DNA from: Heligmosomoides polygyrus polygyrus | Lineage: Eukaryota > Nematoda > Chromadorea > Rhabditida > Heligmosomidae | Assembly (NCBI GenBank): GCA_947396885.1 | Contig: OX377202.1 | Coordinates: 1,612,001 to 1,676,000, forward strand | DNA length: 64,000 nt | Direction of reading: 5' to 3' | Shown: positions 55,001-61,000 of the stretch, one piece after another | Numbering within the stretch: position 1 is the first letter of the stretch | How the letters are laid out: each line of letters begins with the position of its first letter | Notes under the pieces: model-generated | Database searches by the model: none | Told to the model about the DNA's origin: nothing | What the model saw: only the letters and a program-made list of their open reading frames with translations | Program-made: the position numbers and the translations under genes

Positions 55001-58000
55001 GGGAACCAAATCAGCGCCAACCTGGGGAAAATCTGTCGAAATTTTGACCGGAAACCCCCGGAAAGTACGTGTAGGAGAGGATTGGCCACGAGTGCGCTGA
55101 AAATTTGGGAGAAAACTGGATGAGCCTGAGAACGACATGACTTTTCTGTGTGCCATCTGACTGGAAACTACATTGAAATATAAAATAGTGGGATATAAGA
55201 GAAGTTAGACGACGAGATGAATTAACCGTGTCTTCATAAGGCGGGATTTATACTTCAGACGCTGAGCGGCGTTATGAAATCTGTCTGTATCGATTGACCG
55301 GTGCAGACGATCAATATTGGCAGCTTTCATAATGATGCGCCGCTTCGTGACAGAAGTACAAATCCCGCCTAAGACGGGGTTTATACGTCAGTTGCCGGTC
55401 ACATTTTTCTTTTTTCATTATTTTCTTTCTTATTATTAACATAGGAACTATCAATATCGATTAGGCAGCATGTACGACCAATATCGATTAGGTAGCGCGT
55501 ACGTTCGCTATTGATAGTTTTCGAAACGGCGGCCGACCATGACTAAAGTATAAACCCCCCCCCTAATGGTGCTTCGCCTCTTTACGAAACGACTACATAG
55601 TGAGTCCTCGCAAAATTGGTGACCGCTCGTCGGTTTTCATCTTGGTGGTTGTCTTTCAAGCGAATGTGATGGTCTTTAGACAGGAGTCAACCTAGATGGG
55701 CTTATGGGTCAGACGATCAATATCGATCGTTCCTATTTGTTTTTGTTCTTGGATAGAATGAAAGTAAGAATAAAAATAAATAAGAACGATCGATATTGGC
55801 TGTCTGATCGATAAGCCCATCTAGAGTGCAGCCTGTCTAGTGGCCGGCTCATTCGCTTGAAAGACGACCACCAAAATGAAACCTGAAGAGCGGTCACCAA
55901 TTCTCGGCGGATTCACAAAGTGGTGGTTTGGACTTATTTTCATTCGATCTTTGACAACCAATATCGATTGATCTTATTGATTTTTGTTTTTGTGTTTCTG
56001 CTCTGGGCGACAAACACGAGGATATGGTGACCAATAGATAGGATTGCAAGCCATTAAGGCAATATCGATCAGTTGCTGTTGTACTATTGTAACATTTATT
56101 GTTGGAGCTAAGCTATAGCCGGTGGTTAAGCCATATGTCGTTAATGTGGCCTACAATAATAACGTGGCCGTTAATGTGGACCGTACCCGCCCCTCTAGGT
56201 GGCAAGCACGTTCGCTGCGTTCTTATTGGTCCGTTGCCCACATGTAGGCCACATTGGCGACTAGTTCCGATATTTCCGCCCAAGATCTCCCTGTTTCTAC
56301 AATTGCTTAGGGCCTTCTCCTTTGTTGCACGCTGCTCCATTCCGTTTGTGTTCAGCGCGTTCCGATCGCTACAACCACGATGCGGAGTCGTGCGGCGAAG
56401 AAGAATCAGCAGCTGCAGCGTCAGCGGCCGCGGCCCCGATGTTCCACTCCTTCTCGACGGCCAGTCCTCGACACTCGATCGTCGCCATGGAGCAAAGTCC
56501 GCCAACGCAGCAGGTATCTTGCATTCATTCGGTGTTTATACTTCAGTTGCTGCGCGACGAATCACTGAACATGTAATCGATATCGATCATCTTCGCTATG
56601 GTAGCTGGCATGTTGCCGCGTTGCGTCGTATCTTGAGTATAAACCCTGAAAGAGATGAGATTTGGGGCGCTGATTCCATTGATAAGCTTCAGAGTACGGC
56701 AGCGCAACAGTCGAAACGCTCCAGAAAGCCGTCGTCGACCACGCAGTCGAGTGAGGATCAGTCGGTGGCCGATTTGATCGATGAGAAAGAGTGTCCCATA
56801 CCATCGGTTAGTGTTTTTTCTGGACATTTCCAGCATGTCCAAGGAATAAAGTAGCGAATTCCAGGCTATGCTCCTAAGGAGAAGGTTCTCTACGCAGCGC
56901 CAGGCCAACGTGTCGACGTCGTCCAGCGGAACCACAGGAACCGGCTGTCAGAATACGGCCTGCTCGTCAACGGACAGCAGTATGGACTCGTCGCATGTGA
57001 GCACTGTCGTCGTCGGAATGGACTCGAGAAGGTGTGTTGAAGAAGTGTTCAGTCTCATCTGCAGCATCTTCTAACCAAGATTCATCTTCAGGTCACCACT
57101 GCCTCGATTCGCGATTTCGTGCGATCCAGAAGAACAGCATCATTCGCCGTCGGAAAGTCGCGCATGCAAGGAGCTGTCGCCGGTGGACGAGGGTGTCAGA
57201 TTCAGGGTGAGTTCATCGGAGGTTTTTCGAAGTTCTCGGCATCGTCGCAGTATAGTGTGGCCACTACTTTGTGTAGAAAAGTCACTGCTGCGTCCGTCTT
57301 CAAGAGAAAAACCAGGAAACGCCGCGTTTTCTCTGATTTTTCTCGATTTGATCTACCGAACGAAGTGTAGCACTGCCTTTTACAGTTTTTTAGCGCTCCC
57401 TTCTATTAACACAGCTCACGTCTTGGTTATCCAGCCTGTTTGGCTCACTTTTCGGCTCGAAAGAACGTGAGAATGGCACAAAGAAATCCAAGATGACGTC
57501 ATTTCGGCCCGGAAAGAGATCTCATCGTGGCTTCATTTTAGCCCGAAAAAGACCGTGACACCATTTCACCGTGTCATATTTTGTTTGATCTACTCTTCGT
57601 ATAATCAAGGTTGATTTTTTACTGCATGTTGAAAGAATATTTGATTAATTTTTTTTAACTGCAAATCAAAATTTCGTAAAATTTCAGGCACTGTGCTCAA
57701 TTAATTGGGGCAAGTGAATCTCAAATTTTTCAAAGAAAAAAAAAGAAAAGAAAAAGGATCTGCTTTAGTCACATACCCGTTCGTTTTTCTCTTGGGGAAC
57801 TGTTCAGTTTGATTTGAATTTGATTTTTTTATTCGTATTATTTAAATTTTAATGCACTTTTTTATTTTAACTTTAAATTTTACATCTATCCAGCTTATGT
57901 CGATACAATAAGTGTCCAGTTCAACGTGAAATAGTAGGAAAATGTTGGTTATCGGTAAAAATACATCTTTAGACACAATAGGTAGCTAATGCGATAAATT

Positions 58001-61000
58001 CAAATTCTTCTGATCTCTGGCGTCTTTGGCTTTTTGTTTTCTTGTCTCTGTTTTCCGACGAACTCGATTTTCTGTTTTTTTTTTGGGGGGGGGGGGGAGG
58101 GAACTTTCGAAATTTCCGCCCATCCCTTACCATGACGTCATTTCGGGCCGAAAGGAACGTTGCTATCGTGACATTTTTCTTCACGGTGTGTTTGCTTCAT
58201 ATTTATTAGGTTGTCCCATGAGTTCCCGCTTTTTTTTTCAACGATTCATTGCGGATTTCGCCGGCGGTCTCTTGCATAGCGCTATACAGCCTTCGAAAGA
58301 GAATGATTTGCTCTATCAGAGCATGTATTGCATTTCTTTTTTCATCATGAATTTTGTCAATTTTTAGGTCGTTGAAGTGAAAAGTGAAAAAGTGGCCATC
58401 GCCGACAGTTCCTTCTCTCCGCTTAGGTTTGGAATTTTTTGCGCAGTTCTTTATAGCACTTAGAAGACAATGTTCTGTACTACAAGAATATGTGTTGGTC
58501 CTATTTTCTCACTTGCCCTTTATTGATTTTTAGGGCATCAAATTGGGACGTCCGACTTTTCCGCCCGAACTTTTACCGACAGCTCCTGCTCTGTGGTTGG
58601 ACTTCTTTGCTTGGTGTTATATGTCGTTCGGAAGAGGATGTCTTGCTCTATAAGAATTTGTGTCGCATTTGTTCGCTGATTTCTGTCGAATATCAACAAA
58701 ATTCCAATAAAAGAAAAATCATCTGCACCAACAACTCCTTCTCCTTCTTCAGTTGTTGGTATTCGACAGAAATCAGCGTGAGCCAATAAACGCAACACAA
58801 ATTCTTATAGAGCAAGACACCCTCTTCCGAACGACATATAACACCAACCAAAAAAGTCCACCCCAGAGAAGAAGCTGTCGGTAAAAAATTCGGGCGGAAA
58901 AGTCGGACTTCCCAATTTGATGACCTAAAGATCAATAAAGGTCAATTGAGCGAATAGCACCAACACGTACTCCTGTAGTACAGAACATTGTCTTCCAAAT
59001 GCTATGAAAAACTGCGCAAAAATTCCAAACGTAAATGGAGAGAACGAACTGCCCAGGTGGCCGCTTTTTCACTTTCCACTTCAGCGACCTAAAAATTGAC
59101 GGAATTTAGGATGAAAAAAGAAATGCTATACATGTCTGATGGAGCAGATCATTCTCTTTCGAAAGCTGTGTAGCACTGTGCAAGAGACCGCCGGCGAAAT
59201 CCGTAATGAATCGTTGAAAAAAAAATGGCGGTGACTTATGGGATAACCTAATACTTGGCTTACATCGGTGGGCAACCCGCTTCCACTGCGTCATTTCCTG
59301 CCGATTTTTGTTTTGTTCTGACGTTAATTCGGCTCCAAAGCGACTGTTTAAATCGCGTCGTCATTTTAATCGGAAAACGATCATTTTGTACTGATCTTGC
59401 TTCGTCGTGGGTTTTTTTAAAATGTCGTTTCGAATCAAAATCATTTTTGTCGTGAAATGGGTGGTTCCATCGCGACGTCGTTTTGGACCAAATTGTGCTC
59501 GTTTTACCCGGTCTTTCTCAGCATGAGACACGTCTTTGTAACTTCATTTTGGCTCGAATTCCGTTGCGTTTTCACCTTACGTCATTTCGGCCGGAAAAGG
59601 CATTTCGCTGCGATGAAACCACGGCTCGAAAATGGTATTTTCGTTGTTGATTCCAACAGAAATATATTGTATTCGGTGTTTGCTTTGGAAAAATATTCAC
59701 GCTTCCTCGTCATTTTTCTGAGAACAAGGTTGACCCCACTATTCTGCGACGGCGTTGTGTTCCCATCCCTGATGTTCGTTTCAGTCTCACTCCCCATCGC
59801 CGCTGCAACTCGTCATTCCAACGACATCAGCCGCCACTCAGCAGCAGCAGCAGGCCAGCTCCGGCAGCAACGACACCTGCTATGTGGTAAGTTGCTCTGG
59901 GCGGAGCACTTCTCTACCGCACCTCCTAAACCCAAACCCAACCGTACTCAGGTGTCCGGTCAGCTGTCACCGGGAGCTGTGTCGGCGTCGTCGGTGTCGT
60001 CCTATGACGGCACGTTGTCGCACGCTCATCACGGCGAGCAGCTGAGCCCCGCACAGCCTGCTGGGAAACAGCCGATCTCGATCAGGTATCGCAGGACTTG
60101 GTGGCTCTCTGCCGGTTCCGCGAGTAATTCGGCTCCGTTCCAGGAAAGGCCTGTTCGGCTACGGCTTCACGCTGAAGTCGGTTCGCGTCTACCTCAGTGA
60201 GCACTCGGATTATTACACGATAGAGCACATTGTGACGGCTGTCGTGGAAGGTAAGACACGGTTCATACTCAAGTCGCCGCCGATATCGATTAGTTCGCGC
60301 GTGCAATCGATATTGTCGCTTCCAGGTAGTCCAGCGTATGAAGCCGGTCTACGCAGCGATGATCTGATCACTGCAGTGAATGGGCAGCCGGTCCACAACC
60401 TGACACACCCGCAGCTCATGCATCGGCTGCTCAGCTACGGAAACGAGCTGCAACTGAAGGTATCGCCCGACTGATTCCGTCCGAATCCTGGTGCGATCCT
60501 GATTCCTTCCATTCAGGTGACTCCATTGGCCTCAACGTCGATCAAAGAAGGAGCGCCGAGGAAGACTCTGGGGAAGTTGGCGAAGAAGAAACCGAAACGA
60601 CCCCAGCGTCGCGTTCCGCTCGAAAAGAAACCGAGGTTAGTGGATGGCTTTGCAGCTTGGGACCATATTTTTGTCTTCTGGTGCTTTTCTGGCGGTTGAA
60701 TCTGCAAAAATGGGGGAGTGTTACGATGCAAAAAGGATGTCCGTTTGTCTGTCTTTGCATCCACGCAGAATTGGTTTCCAGCTCGAAAGAATCCATGAAA
60801 TGTAGTGAAAAGTAGCGACAGTTATGGAACGAAGGCTTGTGTCCTACTATATATAGAATGGTGTCCGTTTGTCCGTCTGTGCATCCACGCAGAATTGCTT
60901 ACCGCTCGAAAGGCTCCATGAAATATTGGCCCATTAAGGTGTCCGTTCGTCTGTTTTTGCGTCCATGCAGAATTAATTACCACTTGAAAGGATCCATGAA

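Larger units (their letters stand above)
54969..56355. repeat. MAST intron with two MITEs and a foldback
   Basis: It holds MITEs at 55238-55373 and 55374-55565, a foldback at 55612-55912 and a GTCGCTAATGTGGCCTAC-family MITE at 56137-56270. 54970-55237 holds nothing recognised. Confidence 0.6.

Noticed and set aside
56099..56854. 251-codon continuous frame
   Set aside because: It runs through a MITE, exon 18 out of frame, another MITE and exon 19; the spliced MAST model explains the coding parts.
59457..60200. 247-codon continuous frame
   Set aside because: It fuses intron sequence with parts of shared exons 22-24 in a frame that does not give the PDZ sequence; splicing gives a continuous MAST reading.
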